DNA of 64,000 nucleotides from Nocardioides anomalus (GCF_011046535.1 NZ_CP049257.1:496001-560000); one strand, 5' to 3'; counted from the stretch's first letter, positions 37,780 through 46,989 are shown. The notes: a model not told the origin generated them from the letters alone. Program-made: numbers and translations.

Positions 37780-38634
37780 TCAGGCGCGCGAGGAGTCCGA
37801 GCCGGTCTCGCCCAGCCGTTCAGCGATCGGCCCGAGGGCCTCCACCAGCTCGTCGAGCTCGGCGTCGCTCAGCGCGTCGTACGCCGCCTCGGCCAGCGCG
37901 TCGGTCAGGGCCTCGACCCGGTCCTTGGTCGCGCGACCCGCCTCGGTGAACCGGTCGTCGGTGTCGAGCAGACCGCGCTCGCGCAGTCCGGCCATCACGT
38001 CGGCGAGGTAGCCGGCCGGCAGGTGGTGGATGCGCCCGAACGACTCGGGCGGGTGGATGCCCATGTCGACGGCGCTGAGCACGTGGGCCTCGGTGCGGCC
38101 GACGCGCTCGGCGAGCAGGGCGGCGACGTGGCCGTCGCCGCGGTGCTCGCGCAGGGTGTCGGCGGCGAACCACAGGCGGGTGAGCGGATCTGAGGGCACC
38201 GGGAGCGCGCGCAGCCCGGCGTACACCGCGCGGCCCTCGGACGGTGCGGTGGTCGCGGCGCGGGCCAGGAGGTCCGCGGCGCGGGCCAGCTCCGGGCTGT
38301 CGGCCAGCGGGCCGAGGATGGTGCGCAGCGCGCGGACGCAGCCCCGCTCGCGGGCGGCCCGCGCCTCCTCTGGGGTCGTGGTCGCCCACACCTTCGGGAT
38401 GTGCCGGGCCACCTCGCCGGGGCCGAAGCTGTAGAACGCGGCGTCGACGACCTCGGCGCCGGCGTGACCCATCGGCGCAGCGCGGCCGGCGAAGTAGCCG
38501 TCCCAGTAGCCGCGGAAGCCGAGGGCGGCCATCTCCTCGTTCGGCTCCTCGGAGAAGAAGGCGACCAGGCAGATCGGCTCGGTCAGCGCGAAGAGGCGGC
38601 GGGCGACAGGCGAGCGGTGCGGGCGGTGCGGCAT
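37780..38634 (-). CDS. SCO6745 family helical protein
   Basis: A 284-residue all-helical protein. Characteristic blocks are RRLFALTEPICLVAFFSEEPNEEM, GFRGYWDGYFAGRAAPMG, VWATTTPEEARAARE and a C-terminal MarR-like segment RERGLLDTDDRFTEAGRATKDRVEALTDALA. This matches the actinobacterial SCO6745 group (related to SalK-type proteins), whose function is not established. The ATG at 38634 is preceded by GAGGAG at proper distance, which fixes the start. It is divergent from the TetR regulator of the paa region. Confidence 0.75.
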   Translation of the reverse strand: MPHRPHRSPVARRLFALTEPICLVAFFSEEPNEEMAALGFRGYWDGYFAGRAAPMGHAGAEVVDAAFYSFGPGEVARHIPKVWATTTPEEARAARERGCVRALRTILGPLADSPELARAADLLARAATTAPSEGRAVYAGLRALPVPSDPLTRLWFAADTLREHRGDGHVAALLAERVGRTEAHVLSAVDMGIHPPESFGRIHHLPAGYLADVMAGLRERGLLDTDDRFTEAGRATKDRVEALTDALAEAAYDALSDAELDELVEALGPIAERLGETGSDSSRA

Positions 38635-38732
38635 GGCGGTTCTCCTCGTCCGGGGTCCCGGTGCGGGCACCCTCTCACCCCCGCCACGAACGCCCGGCCC
38701 GTCGCACGACACTTTCGTGACACGCTGATCCG

Positions 38733-39332
38733 GTGACCGAGCCGACCGCGCCGCCGCGACGGGGGCGGCCCGGGCACGACCGCGGGGCGGTGCTGGCCGC
38801 GGCGGTGGCGCTGTTCATCCGCAAGGGGTACGACGCCACGAGCATCGACGACATCGCGCGGTCGCTCGGGGTCACCAAGTCGGCGGTCTACCACCACGTC
38901 AGCAGCAAGGAGCAGCTGCTGGCCGACGCCCTGGACGAGGCGCTGGACGAGCTCGACGCGACGGTCGACGCGGCGACCGAGGCGGACGGACCGGCGGTCG
39001 AGCGGCTGCGCACGGCGGTCGAGCGCAGCGTCGAGGTGCTCGTCGCGCACCAGTCCGCGGTGACGCTGCTGCTGCGGGTGCACGGCAACAGCGACACGGA
39101 GGTCGCGGCCCTGCGGCGCCGCCGGCGCATCGACCGCGCGCTGGCCGGCCTGGTGCGCGAGGCGGTGGACGAGGGCGCGCTGCGGGCCGACCTCGACCCC
39201 GACGTGGTGAGCCGGCTGCTGTTCGGGATGGTGAACTCGCTGGTCGAGTGGTACCGCGCCGGCGGCCCGGTGACCAGCGAGGAGCTGGCCCGCTCGGTGG
39301 CGGGGCTGGCCTTCGACGGGCTCCGGGGCTAG
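38733..39332 (+). CDS. paaR: TetR-family regulator, PaaR-like
   Basis: 199 residues. The helix-turn-helix (AAVALFIRKGYDATSIDDIARSLGVTKSAVYHHVSSKEQLL) is at residues ~22-62, followed by a helical ligand domain. Position at the 3' end of the paa operon, where its stop overlaps that of paaI by 4 nt, suggests it is the phenylacetyl-CoA-responsive repressor. A GACCGATCGGTC palindrome between paaA and paaZ is the likely operator. Confidence 0.8.
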   Translation: MTEPTAPPRRGRPGHDRGAVLAAAVALFIRKGYDATSIDDIARSLGVTKSAVYHHVSSKEQLLADALDEALDELDATVDAATEADGPAVERLRTAVERSVEVLVAHQSAVTLLLRVHGNSDTEVAALRRRRRIDRALAGLVREAVDEGALRADLDPDVVSRLLFGMVNSLVEWYRAGGPVTSEELARSVAGLAFDGLRG

Positions 39333-39742
39333 CGGGCCAGCGTGCGGCTGCGGCCGCGGAACTCGGCCACGACCTCGCCACCCTCCCGGACGACTGTCAC
39401 GTCGTAGATCCCGGAGCGCCCGCGCAGCGCCGTCTCGCGGGCGGTGGCCACGAGCCGGTCGCCGAGCCGGCCGGCCTCGAGGAAGCTGACGTCGAAGCCG
39501 GCGGCCACGGTCCGCGCGCCGCGGGAGTTGCAGGCCAGCGCGAAGGCGCTGTCGGCCAGCGTCGCGACGAGCCCGCCGTGCGCCATGCCGTAGCCGTTGA
39601 CCATGTCCTCACGCACCGTCATGGCCACCACCGCCCCGCCGGGGGAGAGGTCGAGCAGCTCCATGCCCATCGCCCGGGAGGCGGGGTCGTCGGCCCACAT
39701 CTGCCGGGCGGTGTCGAGGGGATCGCTGCTCGCCCCGCTCAT
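39329..39742 (-). CDS. paaI: Hydroxyphenylacetyl-CoA thioesterase PaaI
   Basis: A 137-residue hot-dog-fold thioesterase with the family core VNGYGMAHGGLVATLADSAFALACNS, where the Asp of ADSAF is the catalytic acid. It releases CoA from dead-end ring-hydroxylated thioesters and so protects the CoA pool during phenylacetate breakdown. The ATG overlaps the paaE stop (ATGA); last gene of the operon. Confidence 0.93.
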   Translation of the reverse strand: MSGASSDPLDTARQMWADDPASRAMGMELLDLSPGGAVVAMTVREDMVNGYGMAHGGLVATLADSAFALACNSRGARTVAAGFDVSFLEAGRLGDRLVATARETALRGRSGIYDVTVVREGGEVVAEFRGRSRTLAR

Positions 39743-40800
39743 GCGTCGAAGTCGACGGTGACGGCGTCGCCGAGCGGGTAGGACTGGCAGGTCAGCACGA
39801 AGCCGGCCTCGACCTCGGCCGGCTCGAGCGCGTAGTTGCGGCGCATGTCGACCTCGCCCGCGGTGACCCTGGCCCGGCAGGTGCCGCAGACGCCGCCCTT
39901 GCAGGCGAAGGGCAGGTCGGAGCGCACCGCGGCCGCGCCGTCCAGCACGCTCTGGTCGCGGGGCAGCGGCGCGGTGGTCTCGAGGCCGTCGAGCACCAGG
40001 GTGACCTGGGTGGTCTCGCCGGTGGCCTCGGCCTCGGTGCGGTGCAGCTCGGGCGGCGGCTCGTCGACGTAGAACAGCTCGAGGTGCACGCGCTCGCGCG
40101 GTGTGCCGAGCTCGGCCAGCACCTCCTGGGCGTCGAGCAGCATCGCGTGCGGCCCGCACAGCCACACGTGGTCGAAGCGGCTCGCGGGCGCCACCGTGGT
40201 GAGCAGGCGGCGCAGCCGCTCGGCGTCGAGGCGTCCGGAGAAGAGCTCGACGTCGCGGGGCTCGCGGGAGAGCACGTGGACGAGCTGGAGCTGGGCGCCG
40301 TGGACGTTCTTGAGGTCGGCGAGCTCCTCGGCGAACATCACCGAGCCCGAGGTGCGGTTGCCGTAGAGCAGCGCGACCTCGCCGCCACTCTCCAGGACGG
40401 TCCAGGCGACCGAGAGCATCGGGGTGATGCCGGAGCCGGCCGCGATGCACAGGTGCCGCCCGCCCTCGAGCATGGCCGGGTCGGGGCAGAACCGCCCGCT
40501 CGGCGCCAGCACCTCGACCTCGTCGCCGGGTCGCAGGTCGCGCACCAGCCACCGGGAGAACAGCCCGTCGGGGATCTCGCGGACGCCGACGCGCGGCCGG
40601 TCGCCGGCGGGGGCGGCGATGGAGTACTGCCGACGCTGCTCCACGCCGTCCACCACCCGGCGCAGGGTCAGCGACTGGCCGGGGACGAAGGCGAACTCCG
40701 CGCTCAGGTCGGCGGGCACGTCGAAGGTCACGGCCACCGCGTCGTCGGTGAGCTCCTCGACGTCGGCGACCCGCAGCGCGTGGAAGGCGGCGCTCGCCAT
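39739..40800 (-). CDS. paaE: 1,2-phenylacetyl-CoA epoxidase reductase subunit PaaE
   Basis: A 353-residue electron-transfer subunit. The FAD domain is at residues ~1-105 (RQYSIAAPAGD), the NAD(P)H domain at ~110-230 (LCIAAGSGITPMLSV, VWLCGPHAMLLD) and the plant-type [2Fe-2S] domain at the C-terminus (CKGGVCGTCRARV plus LTCQSYP). It passes electrons from NADPH to the PaaA diiron centre. Start and preceding stop share one base (TGATG). Confidence 0.95.
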   Translation of the reverse strand: MASAAFHALRVADVEELTDDAVAVTFDVPADLSAEFAFVPGQSLTLRRVVDGVEQRRQYSIAAPAGDRPRVGVREIPDGLFSRWLVRDLRPGDEVEVLAPSGRFCPDPAMLEGGRHLCIAAGSGITPMLSVAWTVLESGGEVALLYGNRTSGSVMFAEELADLKNVHGAQLQLVHVLSREPRDVELFSGRLDAERLRRLLTTVAPASRFDHVWLCGPHAMLLDAQEVLAELGTPRERVHLELFYVDEPPPELHRTEAEATGETTQVTLVLDGLETTAPLPRDQSVLDGAAAVRSDLPFACKGGVCGTCRARVTAGEVDMRRNYALEPAEVEAGFVLTCQSYPLGDAVTVDFDA

Positions 40801-41282
40801 CAGATCTCCTTCACGTGCTCGAACGGCTCGAGGCAGTCGGTGCAGCGGTAGAGCGCCTTGCACGCGGTCGCGCCGAACTCCGAGGTCAGCTCGGTGCGCG
40901 GCGACCCGCACTGCGGGCACGTCACCGCGCGGGCGGTGGGCAGCAGGGTGAGCGGGATCGGGCCGTCGTGGCTCGGCGCGGGGCCGGGCGCGGAGAGGCC
41001 GTGCTCGCGTAGGGCCTGGCGGCCGCGCTCACTGATCCAGTCGGTCGACCAGGCGGGCGTGAGCGAGACGCGCACGCGCGCGTCGTACCCCGCGTCGGCC
41101 AGCCGGTGCACCAGGTCGTCGCGCATGGTGGCCATGGCCGGGCAGCCGGAGTACGTCGGGGTGATGGTCACCGTGACCGTGCGGCCGTCCGCCTCCACCT
41201 CGCGCAGCACGCCGAGGTCCTCGAGGGTCAGCATCGGCATCTCGGGGTCGCGGACCTCGGCCGCGATCGAGCGCGCGCTCAC
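40800..41282 (-). CDS. paaD: 1,2-phenylacetyl-CoA epoxidase subunit PaaD (Fe-S maturation)
   Basis: 160 residues. The N-terminal MIP18/DUF59 domain (IAAEVRDPEMPMLTLEDLGVL, ITPTYSGCPAMATM) is followed by a C-terminal zinc-ribbon-like segment (CPQCGSPRTELTSEFGATACKALYRCTDC). It is thought to mature the iron-sulfur cluster of PaaE. The GTG overlaps the paaC stop by 4 nt. Confidence 0.93.
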   Translation of the reverse strand: MSARSIAAEVRDPEMPMLTLEDLGVLREVEADGRTVTVTITPTYSGCPAMATMRDDLVHRLADAGYDARVRVSLTPAWSTDWISERGRQALREHGLSAPGPAPSHDGPIPLTLLPTARAVTCPQCGSPRTELTSEFGATACKALYRCTDCLEPFEHVKEI

Positions 41283-42103
41283 CACTGGCCCCGGGGGTGG
41301 GCACGGGCGACGACCTGCATCTCGGCCAGCAGCCTCGACAGCGCCTCGGTGTGGCCGCGCGAGACCGAGCGGCCGGCGGTCGGCTCGTCGACCTCGGCCA
41401 CGGTCAGCACCTGGGTGACGGCCGGCTCGACCGCCTCGCGGTAGGGCCACACCGCGGCCAGCCCGGCCTCGAGCCGGCGTCGGGACTCGGCGGTGCCCTG
41501 GGCCAGGGTGACGAACCACTGGGCGGCGAAGTCGCGGTGGTAGGTGAGCTCCTTGACGCCCTTCGCCGCGATGGCGACCAGGACCGGGTCGGCGTGCTCG
41601 CGCAGCCGCTCGAACTCCGCCAGCCGGGCGCTGGCCACGAGCAGCAGTCGCGCGGTGGTCTGGGCGAAGTCGCCGTTCTCCAGCTCGACCAGCCTGCTGC
41701 AGCGGAACGCCGCCGCCTCGCGGAAGTAGGCCAGCGCGTCCTCGGCCGGCACCGGGCTGCCCTCGGGCAGGACCGGCACGACGGACGGGTCGGCCGCGGC
41801 CGCGCGGGCCAGCAGCAGCCGGGCCTGACCGAGCAGGTCGAGCGCGATGTTGGCCAGCGCGATGTCGAGCTCGAGGTCGGGGGCGTGGCTGCACCACTGG
41901 CTCAGCCGGTGGCTCAGGACCAGCGCGTCGTCGCCGAGGCGCAGGCACTCCTGGGCCAGCTCGCCGGCGTCCAGACCCTCGGGCACGCTGGTGTCGACGC
42001 CGGCCAGCGGGTCCTCGAAGTCGTGGCCGAAGGCCCACTGGGAGTCGTCGCTGCCCAGCAGTTCGGCGTAGGAGTTGTCGTGGTCGATCGCGGGGTCGGT
42101 CAT
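41279..42103 (-). CDS. paaC: 1,2-phenylacetyl-CoA epoxidase subunit PaaC (structural)
   Basis: 274 residues, ferritin-like helical fold, the non-catalytic partner of PaaA. Typical segments are LRLGDDALVLSHRLSQWCSHAPDLELDIALANIALDLLGQAR, FAQTTARLLL and KGVKELTYHRDFAAQWFVTLAQGT. TGATG junction with paaB. Confidence 0.94.
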   Translation of the reverse strand: MTDPAIDHDNSYAELLGSDDSQWAFGHDFEDPLAGVDTSVPEGLDAGELAQECLRLGDDALVLSHRLSQWCSHAPDLELDIALANIALDLLGQARLLLARAAAADPSVVPVLPEGSPVPAEDALAYFREAAAFRCSRLVELENGDFAQTTARLLLVASARLAEFERLREHADPVLVAIAAKGVKELTYHRDFAAQWFVTLAQGTAESRRRLEAGLAAVWPYREAVEPAVTQVLTVAEVDEPTAGRSVSRGHTEALSRLLAEMQVVARAHPRGQW

Positions 42104-42465
42104 CACATGTGCGGGACGTCGTCGGGGATGGAGTAGAAGGTCGGGTGGCGGTAGACCTTGTCGCCCGCCGGCGCGAAGAGCGGGTCCTTCTCGTCCGGGC
42201 TCGACGCGGTGATGGCGGTGGCCTGGACGACCCAGATCGAGACGCCCTCGTTGCGCCGGGTGTAGACGTCGCGGGCATTGCGCAGCGCCATCGCGTCGTC
42301 GGCGGCGTGCAGGGAGCCGACGTGCACGTGGTTGAGCCCTCGCTTGCCGCGCACGAAGACCTCGTAGAGCGGCCACTCGCGCTCGGCCGGCACGTCGGCC
42401 GCGCCGGTGGGCACGCCCTGGAGGGGTACGGCGCCGTGGCCGCCCCCGGCTGTGAACTCGGTCAT
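42103..42465 (-). CDS. paaB: 1,2-phenylacetyl-CoA epoxidase subunit PaaB
   Basis: A 120-residue small bridging subunit. The family core is [52 protein letters not shown]. The ATG overlaps the paaA stop by 4 nt (ATGA). Confidence 0.94.
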   Translation of the reverse strand: MTEFTAGGGHGAVPLQGVPTGAADVPAEREWPLYEVFVRGKRGLNHVHVGSLHAADDAMALRNARDVYTRRNEGVSIWVVQATAITASSPDEKDPLFAPAGDKVYRHPTFYSIPDDVPHM

Positions 42466-43406
42466 GACGTGGCCTCCCGCTTCGCGGCGTACGCCGTGGC
42501 GGCCTCGCGCACCCACGCGCCGTCCTCGTGGGCGCGGCGGCGGTGGGCCAGACGCTGGGCGTTGCACGGCCCGTTGCCCTTGATCACCTGCAGGAACTCG
42601 TCCCAGTCGGGCTCGGCGAAGTCGTAGTGGCCCCGCTCCTCGTTCCAGGCCAGCGTGGGGTCGGGCAGGGTCACGCCGAGCGCCTCGGCCTGCGGCACGG
42701 TCATGTCGACCATCCGCTGGCGCAGGTCGTCGTTGGTGTTGCGCTTGATGCCCCAGGCCATCGACTGCGCGGTGTTGGGCGACTCGTCGTCGGGCGGGCC
42801 GAACATCATCAGCGCCGGCCACCAGAACCGGTCCACCGACTCCTGCACCATCGCGCGCTGCTCGTCGGTGCCGCGCATCATGGTCATCAGCAGCTCGTAG
42901 CCCTGCCGCTGGTGGAAGGACTCCTCCTTGCAGATCCGGATCATCGCGCGGCCGTAGGGGCCGAACGACGTGCGGCACAGGGGCACCTGGTTGCAGATCG
43001 CGGCGCCGTCGACCAGCCAGCCGATGGTGCCCACGTCGGCGTACGACAGCGTGGGGTAGTTGAAGATCGAGGAGTACTTCTGCTTGCCCTCGATGAGCAT
43101 CTCGGTCAGCTGCAGCCGCGAGACGCCGAGGGTCTCGGCCGCGGAGTAGAGGTAGAGCCCGTGGCCGGCCTCGTCCTGGACCTTGGCCAGCAGGATCGCC
43201 TTGCGCCGCAGCGACGGCGCGCGGGTGATCCAGTTGCCCTCGGGCTGCATGCCGATGATCTCGGAGTGCGCGTGCTGAGCGATCTGGCGGATCAGCGTCT
43301 TGCGGTAGCCCTCGGGCATCCAGTCGCGCGGCTCGATCCGGTCGTGGTGCTCGATCGTCCGCTCGAAGCCGGCCTCGAGCTCGGTGTCGTCCAGGGTCGC
43401 GGTCAT
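42462..43406 (-). CDS. paaA: 1,2-phenylacetyl-CoA epoxidase catalytic subunit PaaA
   Basis: A 314-residue diiron monooxygenase subunit that epoxidises the aromatic ring of phenylacetyl-CoA. Diiron ligands are visible in [20 protein letters not shown] and [18 protein letters not shown] with GGGAGG upstream; first gene of paaABCDE-paaI. No phenylacetate-CoA ligase or lower-pathway genes (paaF, G, H, J, K) other than paaZ are in the window. Confidence 0.96.
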   Translation of the reverse strand: MTATLDDTELEAGFERTIEHHDRIEPRDWMPEGYRKTLIRQIAQHAHSEIIGMQPEGNWITRAPSLRRKAILLAKVQDEAGHGLYLYSAAETLGVSRLQLTEMLIEGKQKYSSIFNYPTLSYADVGTIGWLVDGAAICNQVPLCRTSFGPYGRAMIRICKEESFHQRQGYELLMTMMRGTDEQRAMVQESVDRFWWPALMMFGPPDDESPNTAQSMAWGIKRNTNDDLRQRMVDMTVPQAEALGVTLPDPTLAWNEERGHYDFAEPDWDEFLQVIKGNGPCNAQRLAHRRRAHEDGAWVREAATAYAAKREATS

Positions 43407-43430
43407 CCGGGCCTCCCGATGCGCTTTACT

Positions 43431-43442
43431 GACCGATCGGTC
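43431..43442. promoter_or_regulatory. TetR-type palindrome between paaA and paaZ (candidate PaaR operator)
   Basis: GACCGATCGGTC is perfectly symmetric and sits midway between the two divergent starts (24 and 19 nt away). It is the shape expected for a TetR dimer and would control both directions. Confidence 0.65.
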
Positions 43443-43461
43443 TGGTATTAGTCTGCCACAC

Positions 43462-45501
43462 ATGGCTGACACGGCACCACTGCTGGAGAGCTACGCCGCC
43501 GGACGCTGGTTCCGGGCCGACGACGAGGGCCGCCCCGCCCTCGACGCGGTGACCGGCGAGGAGGTGGCCCGGATCAGCTCGACCGGCCTCGACCTCGGCG
43601 CGATGGTGGCGCACGCGCGCACGGTGGGCGGGCCGGCCCTGCGGGCGCTGACCTTCCACGAGCGCGCGGGGCTGCTCAAGGCGGTGGCCAAGGACCTGCT
43701 GGAGCACAAGGACGAGCTCTACGAGTTCTCGTTCCGCACCGGCGCCACCCGCCGCGACTCCGCGGTCGACATCGACGGCGGCATCGGCACCGTGTTCTCG
43801 ATCGCCAGCAAGGGGACCCGCGAGCTGCCCAACGACACCGTCTTCCTCGACGGCGGGCTCGAGCAGCTGGGCAAGGGCGGCACCTTCGTCGGCCAGCACG
43901 TCTACACCTCCCGGCCCGGCGTCGCGGTGCAGATCAACGCCTTCAACTTCCCGGTCTGGGGGATGCTCGAGAAGCTGGCCCCCGCCTTCCTCGCCGGTGC
44001 GCCGAGCATCGTCAAGCCCGCCGCGCAGACGGCGTACCTCACCGAGGCGGTCGTCCGACGGATCATCGCCTCCGGCCTGCTGCCCGAAGGCACCCTCCAG
44101 CTGCTGTGCGGCAGCCCCGACGGGCTGCTCGACGAGCTCACCGTGCAGGACCAGGTCGGCTTCACCGGCTCGGCCCACACCGCCGGTCTGCTGCGCAACC
44201 ACACCCAGGTCCTCCACGGCGGCGTCGAGCTCACCGTCGAGGCCGACTCGCTCAACTGCTCGGTGCTCGGCCCCGACGTCACCCCGGACGAGCCCGAGTT
44301 CGACCTGTTCGTCAAGGGCGTCGTCGCCGAGATGACGGTCAAGGCCGGCCAGAAGTGCACCGCCATCCGCCGCGTCCTCGTCCCGCGCGCCCAGCAGGAC
44401 GCGGTCACCGAGGCCCTGGTCGCCCGGCTCGCGAAGATCACCGTGGGCAACCCCCGCTCCGAGGACGTCCGCATGGGCGCCCTGGTCTCCCTCGACCAGC
44501 GCGAGGAGGTCCGCAAGGCCATCCAGTCACTGCGCGCCTCCGCCGAGATCGTCTTCGGCGACCCCGACCACGTCGAGGTCGTCGACGCGGACGCCGAGCG
44601 CGGCGCGTTCCTCTCCCCGGTCCTGCTCCGGGCCGCCGACGGCGCCGTCGAGCCCCACGACGTGGAGCCCTTCGGCCCGGTCAGCACCGTCATCGGGTAC
44701 GACGACCTCGACGACGCGGTCGCCCTCGCCGCCCGCGGCAAGGGCAGCCTCGTCGGCTCCGTGGTCACCCACGACCCGACCGTCGCCCGCGCGCTCGTGC
44801 TCGGCCTCGCGCCGTACCACGGTCGGCTGCTCGTCCTCGACCGCGACGACGCCGGCGAGAGCACCGGCCACGGCTCACCGCTCCCCGTCCTCGTGCACGG
44901 CGGACCCGGCCGCGCCGGCGGCGGCGAGGAGCTCGGCGGCATCCGCGGCGTGCTCCACCACATGCAGCGCACCGCCGTGCAGGCCTCGCCCGACCTGATG
45001 ACCGCCATCACCGGCCGCTGGACCACCGGCTCGAAGCGTCACGACGACGGCGTGCACCCGTTCCGCAAGAGCCTGGCCGAGCTCCGCATCGGCGACACCA
45101 TCACCTCCGCGCCGAGGAAGGTCAGCCGCGAGGACATCGACCACTTCGCGGAGTTCACCGGGGACACCTTCTACGCCCACACCGACCCCGAGGCGGCCGC
45201 CGCCAACCCGCTCTTCGGCGGCATCGTGGCCCACGGGTACCTCGTCGTCTCGCTGGCCGCGGGCCTGTTCGTGGACCCCGACCCCGGCCCGGTGCTGGCG
45301 AACTTCGGCGTGGACCACCTGCGGTTCCTCACGCCGGTCAAGGCCGACGACACCATCGCGGTGACGCTGACGGTCAAGGCCATCACCCCGCGGACCTCGG
45401 CGGACTACGGCGAGGTCCGGTGGGATGCGGTTGTCGTGAACGGGGCGGGGGAGGCGGTAGCCACGTACGACGTGCTGACGCTGGTCGCCAAGAGCTTGTA
45501 G
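43462..45501 (+). CDS. paaZ: Bifunctional PaaZ: oxepin-CoA hydrolase / 3-oxo-5,6-dehydrosuberyl-CoA semialdehyde dehydrogenase
   Basis: A 679-residue fusion. Residues ~1-520 are an aldehyde dehydrogenase ([36 protein letters not shown] with the nucleophile Cys299). Residues ~540-679 are a MaoC/R-hydratase domain ([39 protein letters not shown]) that opens the oxepin ring. ATG at 43462 preferred over the longer frame because that would read through the operator. Divergent from paaA. Confidence 0.95.
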   Translation: MADTAPLLESYAAGRWFRADDEGRPALDAVTGEEVARISSTGLDLGAMVAHARTVGGPALRALTFHERAGLLKAVAKDLLEHKDELYEFSFRTGATRRDSAVDIDGGIGTVFSIASKGTRELPNDTVFLDGGLEQLGKGGTFVGQHVYTSRPGVAVQINAFNFPVWGMLEKLAPAFLAGAPSIVKPAAQTAYLTEAVVRRIIASGLLPEGTLQLLCGSPDGLLDELTVQDQVGFTGSAHTAGLLRNHTQVLHGGVELTVEADSLNCSVLGPDVTPDEPEFDLFVKGVVAEMTVKAGQKCTAIRRVLVPRAQQDAVTEALVARLAKITVGNPRSEDVRMGALVSLDQREEVRKAIQSLRASAEIVFGDPDHVEVVDADAERGAFLSPVLLRAADGAVEPHDVEPFGPVSTVIGYDDLDDAVALAARGKGSLVGSVVTHDPTVARALVLGLAPYHGRLLVLDRDDAGESTGHGSPLPVLVHGGPGRAGGGEELGGIRGVLHHMQRTAVQASPDLMTAITGRWTTGSKRHDDGVHPFRKSLAELRIGDTITSAPRKVSREDIDHFAEFTGDTFYAHTDPEAAAANPLFGGIVAHGYLVVSLAAGLFVDPDPGPVLANFGVDHLRFLTPVKADDTIAVTLTVKAITPRTSADYGEVRWDAVVVNGAGEAVATYDVLTLVAKSL

Positions 45502-45543
45502 GTCTTTGTCTGGGCGCTTCGTCTCGTGGTGCGGGCTCTTGGG

Positions 45544-45728
45544 TCCGGCCGCCTGTGGACTGGCCCGTCCCTGCCGGGCCGGGCCCACCGCCGAGGGACA
45601 ACCGACGCCGTGTTGCACGCGGCTGCTTCCAGCGTGGTCGCGTCGCGTATGCGTGCACCACGCCGCGGGTCTAGCCCTCGGCGGCGGGCCCGGCCCGGCA
45701 GGACCGGGCCAGCCCACAGGCGGCCTGG
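45544..45728. repeat. Long inverted repeat 1 (54-bp arms, 77-nt spacer)
   Basis: Arms 45544-45597 and 45675-45728 are 48/54 complementary. The spacer contains a further 7-bp inverted pair (GCGTGGT/ACCACGC). Begins 42 nt after the paaZ stop. Confidence 0.88.
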
Positions 45729-45808
45729 TTCGGCGGCGGCAACGTCTCGTCTCCGCCTTCACGTGGGTGGGGGTGTGGTGCGGGTTGCCGCGGCCGGCGC
45801 CGCCGAGA

Positions 45809-45884
45809 ACTTGTAACGCGCAGTTATCGGATCTTCCGACCCGTTGCAACGGGTCGACAGTTCCCGTAACTGAGCGTTACAAGT
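45809..45884. repeat. Nested inverted repeat 2 (22-bp arms around a perfect 20-bp palindrome)
   Basis: Arms 45809-45830 and 45863-45884 match at 19/22. Between them, 45837-45856 is a perfect palindrome with centre CGTTGCAACG. The arms are less G+C-rich (ACTTGTAACGC) than the surroundings. Confidence 0.88.
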
Positions 45885-45984
45885 GCGTGGAGGCGGACCT
45901 CAGCGTGGTCGCCGAAGGCGGCCGCGCTTTCGTGGGGCGGGGCGCAGCCTCGCCCTCAGCGCGCCCCTACCAGCCAGACCGGGT

Positions 45985-46060
45985 CCCGCTGTCAAGGACG
46001 GACCACTCGCCGAAGGCCGCCGTCCGCCACGAAGTGGCGCGTAGCGTCCTTGACAGCGGG
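45985..46060. repeat. Inverted repeat 3 (perfect 16-bp arms, 44-nt spacer)
   Basis: CCCGCTGTCAAGGACG at 45985-46000 and its exact complement at 46045-46060. Weaker pairing continues outward to about 45969 and 46071 (ACCAGCC/GGCTGGT), and CCACT/AGTGG pairs inside the spacer. Confidence 0.88.
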
Positions 46061-46136
46061 AGTCGGGCTGGTGAGCGCGCGGCCGCTACGCAATTGATCA
46101 CCCGAACAGCGACAACCGGGTGTGGGCAGGTCGACC

Positions 46137-46142
46137 TAGGCT
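46137..46142 (+). promoter_or_regulatory. -10 box TAGGCT, leaderless spacing
   Basis: Ends 7 nt before the GTG at 46150; the following CGAGCGC linker nearly equals that at 57624-57630. Confidence 0.55.
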
Positions 46143-46149
46143 CGAGCGC

Positions 46150-46989
46150 GTGAGCGACATGGCAGGCAAGACCGTCCTGGTCACCGGCGCCAGCGACGGC
46201 ATCGGCGCGGAAGCAGCGCGCGTGCTGGCGAAGGACGGAGCGACGGTCCTGGTCACCGGACGGTCGGCAGACAAGCTCGAGCCGGTGGCGGAGGCCGTCG
46301 GCACCGAGCCGCTCATCGCTGACTTCGCCCGGCTCGACGACGTGCGTCGGCTGGCCGAGGAGGTGAGCGAGCGCACGGACACCCTCGACGTGCTGCTCAA
46401 CAACGCCGGCGGCACGTTCGCGCCTAGCCGGACGACCGCGGACGGGCACGAGCCGAACTTCCAGATCAACCACCTGGCGCCGTACCTGCTCACGCACCTG
46501 CTCAGGCCGCGGCTGGTCGCGGCCGGGCGGTCGCTGGTGGTCAACACCTCGAGCATCGGCAACCTCGCCGGCAAGGTCGACCTCGACGACCTGGACCACG
46601 AGCGGGGCCGGACGATCGAGCTCCGGGCCTACGGGACCGGGAAGCTGATGAACATCTTGTTCACGCGCGGGATCGCGCAGCGGTGGGCCGGCGACGGGAT
46701 CGCGTCGGTGGCGGTGCACCCGGGGCCGGTGGGGAGCTCGTTCGGACGGGACTCGTGGTTCGTGGGGCTGGTCTACCGCAGCCCGCTCAAGCGGTTCGCG
46801 ACCATCAGCGTGGCCGACGGGGCGGCGCCGCTGGTCGCGCTGGCCGAGCGCGGGCCGGACCCCGAGGTCAACGGGAGGTACTTCAGCCGGTTCACGCCCG
46901 ACGGCCGCGAGAACAAGCAGGCCCACGACCAGCGGATCATCGACGGGCTGTGGGTGCGCTCGGCCGAGCTGGTGGGTGTCGCGCCCTAG
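46150..46989 (+). CDS. Short-chain dehydrogenase/reductase
   Basis: 279 residues, classical SDR fold of the retinol-dehydrogenase-like type. The cofactor loop VTGASDGIGAEAARVL starts near residue 10. LLNNAGG, the catalytic serine in VVNTSSIGN and the active-site YGTGKLMN (Y-x-x-x-K) are all present, and TGRSADKL suggests NADP preference. Physiological substrate unknown. GTG start with a TAGGCT -10 box 7 nt upstream; an ATG three codons in is an alternative. Confidence 0.88.
   Translation: MSDMAGKTVLVTGASDGIGAEAARVLAKDGATVLVTGRSADKLEPVAEAVGTEPLIADFARLDDVRRLAEEVSERTDTLDVLLNNAGGTFAPSRTTADGHEPNFQINHLAPYLLTHLLRPRLVAAGRSLVVNTSSIGNLAGKVDLDDLDHERGRTIELRAYGTGKLMNILFTRGIAQRWAGDGIASVAVHPGPVGSSFGRDSWFVGLVYRSPLKRFATISVADGAAPLVALAERGPDPEVNGRYFSRFTPDGRENKQAHDQRIIDGLWVRSAELVGVAP

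Larger units (their letters stand above)
45502..46149. other. 648-bp gene-free region with three successive large hairpins
   Basis: Neither strand carries a convincing gene or recognisable RNA. The space is occupied by three unrelated inverted repeats (listed separately). The last ~15 nt hold the promoter of the SDR gene. Confidence 0.8.

Noticed and set aside
44875..45849. 324-codon minus-strand frame through the 45.5-kb hairpin
   Set aside because: Half of it is antisense to paaZ; the remainder reads through the inverted repeat and yields duplicated Pro/Gly segments only because the arms are complementary.
45502..46149. CRISPR array, tRNA or riboswitch in the gene-free stretch
   Set aside because: Repeats are inverted and each occurs once, without regular direct repeats and spacers; no cloverleaf or known aptamer pattern is seen.
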